In this document: positions 14,344 through 14,793 of the stretch, piece by piece
Numbering within the stretch: the stretch's first letter is position 1
Layout of the letters: the number at the start of each line of letters is the position of its first letter
NCBI GenBank assembly: GCA_027485535.1
Contig: JAIXQV010000265.1
Coordinates: 1-14,793 of the forward strand
Length of the DNA stretch: 14,793 nt
Source of the DNA: Oxalobacteraceae bacterium
GTDB taxonomy: Bacteria; Pseudomonadota; Gammaproteobacteria; Burkholderiales; Burkholderiaceae_D
Reading direction: 5' to 3'
Position numbers and translations under genes: made by a program
The notes under the pieces: model-generated
What the model was told of the DNA's origin: nothing
Database searches by the model: none
Seen by the model: the letters and a program-made list of their open reading frames with translations, nothing else

Positions 14344-14793
14344 TCAAAGCCTGTGGGTCGTTGGCGCTATGTTTCTGTCGTTGGCGCTATGTTTCTGTCG
14401 TTGACGCTGTGTTTCTGTCGTTCGCGCTATGTTTCTATCGTTTGTTGTCTCAATCTTTGGCAACCGGTTGCTATCGTCAGCATGACGCTTTCGGCGTTGC
14501 GATGTCGTCTGAGGCGCCAGTAGACCGGAAGGATTATTCGTCAGCCCGCTGATGCTAACCGGATCGTCAGTAATATCCATCTGATAGCCCGACGATACGG
14601 TATTCACCGCAGCGAGCAAGGTCGTTTGATTCAAATGCGCATAGCGTTGCGTCGTCTTGATCTGTGAATGCCCAAGAATACGCTGCACCTCGTACAGGCT
14701 TCGACCCTGATTAATCAGCATACTCGCAAATGAATGACGCAGATCATGAATACGGACGTCGGGAAGACCGGCTCGTTTGCGCGCGGTATCCCA
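14344..14793 (-). CDS. Second tyrosine recombinase, C-terminal part only (5' end beyond the window)
   Basis: The frame is open to the window edge and gives about 149 residues. The first part, starting WDTARKRAGLPDVRIHDLRH, holds the catalytic H and R of HDLRHSF, then ILGHSQIKTTQRYAHLN with the histidine and the nucleophile tyrosine. By hand alignment it is about two thirds identical over 66 residues to the complete integrase downstream, so the two are paralogues. After the tyrosine region it continues for about 95 residues, far more than the short tail of its neighbour. This tail is hydrophilic and low-complexity (NDRNIA appears twice). Its last 30 or so residues are encoded by 20-bp tandem repeats. 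The tail may be a read-through extension after loss of the original stop. The arrangement is a tandem pair of integrases in the same direction. Whether the N-terminus is intact cannot be seen. Confidence 0.85.
   Translation of the reverse strand, partial: WDTARKRAGLPDVRIHDLRHSFASMLINQGRSLYEVQRILGHSQIKTTQRYAHLNQTTLLAAVNTVSSGYQMDITDDPVSISGLTNNPSGLLAPQTTSQRRKRHADDSNRLPKIETTNDRNIARTTETQRQRQKHSANDRNIAPTTHRL
14361..14440. repeat. Four 20-bp tandem repeats at the 3' end of the second integrase gene
   Basis: Four head-to-tail units of exactly 20 bp are present. The first two are identical (TTGGCGCTATGTTTCTGTCG). The third has two changes and the fourth two. A partial unit (GTGGGTCG) precedes them, and the next bases (TTTGTTG) diverge. 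The units lie inside the open frame of the second integrase. Since 20 is not a multiple of 3, each unit is read in a different frame. No spacers separate the units, so this is not a CRISPR array. They could be recombinase or regulator binding sites, or a simple slippage-prone minisatellite. Confidence 0.9.

Noticed and set aside
14361..14440. CRISPR array or integron attC cluster
   Set aside because: The 20-bp units abut directly with no spacers, and no inverted-repeat attC structure or cas gene is present.
13013..14793. Recombinase-in-trio element
   Set aside because: Only two recombinases are visible and they are close paralogues, whereas the three genes of those elements are distinct and usually overlap. 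A third could lie outside the window.

Overview
The window is ordinary bacterial chromosome of moderate GC content, with tightly packed genes, Shine-Dalgarno sites and factor-independent terminators. The gene content points to a proteobacterium, most likely a betaproteobacterium. The pointers are a QueE with the CX14CX2C cluster motif described for Burkholderia, a tadA-ldcA overlap, an OsmC-YcaO fusion of the S12-modification type, a PsiF protein and a TrpB2-type tryptophan synthase beta chain. This placement is inference from gene families; no rRNA or other marker is present. Every gene except one (9031-9573, + strand) is on the minus strand, so transcription runs from high to low coordinates.

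Region 1 (about 1-4320) is a housekeeping cluster in the order queE, queD, tadA, ldcA, nadA, nadC. The first four genes are almost fused: a 5-nt gap followed by two 4-nt ATGA overlaps. After a 77-nt gap comes nadA, and after a further 60 nt nadC, which runs off the left edge. A consensus -10 box (TATAAT, 4237-4242) lies ahead of queE. The cluster joins two tRNA wobble-base modifications (queuosine precursor synthesis and A34-to-I editing) with murein tetrapeptide recycling and de novo NAD synthesis.

Region 2 (about 4320-6450) holds a stand-alone TrpB2-like gene with a strong terminator and a small secreted PsiF-family protein built from two near-identical repeats. A perfect 13-bp-stem hairpin separates them, and two stacked dyads lie upstream of psiF.

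Region 3 (about 6450-9575) holds a large SulP anion transporter carrying both a STAS and a cyclic-nucleotide-binding-like domain. A degenerate 10-bp periodic array lies just past its 3' end. A six-helix MASE1-like membrane protein with no signalling output domain is transcribed divergently from it.

Region 4 (about 9600-14793) looks accessory on its right side. It holds an OsmC-YcaO fusion (probable accessory factor for ribosomal protein S12 methylthiolation), a DUF4214-methyltransferase fusion and a complete tyrosine recombinase whose Shine-Dalgarno sits in a hairpin. The 3' part of a second, paralogous tyrosine recombinase follows. Its unusual C-terminal tail is read through four 20-bp tandem repeats. 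The two integrases suggest one edge of an integrated element that continues beyond the right end. No tRNA or direct-repeat attachment site is visible.

I did not find a convincing new defence or biosynthetic system. The points most worth checking are the paired integrases with the 20-bp repeats, the hairpin over the integrase ribosome binding site, the orphan MASE1-like protein beside a possibly ligand-insensitive SulP-STAS-CNBD transporter, and the YcaO/methyltransferase pair next to the integrases.
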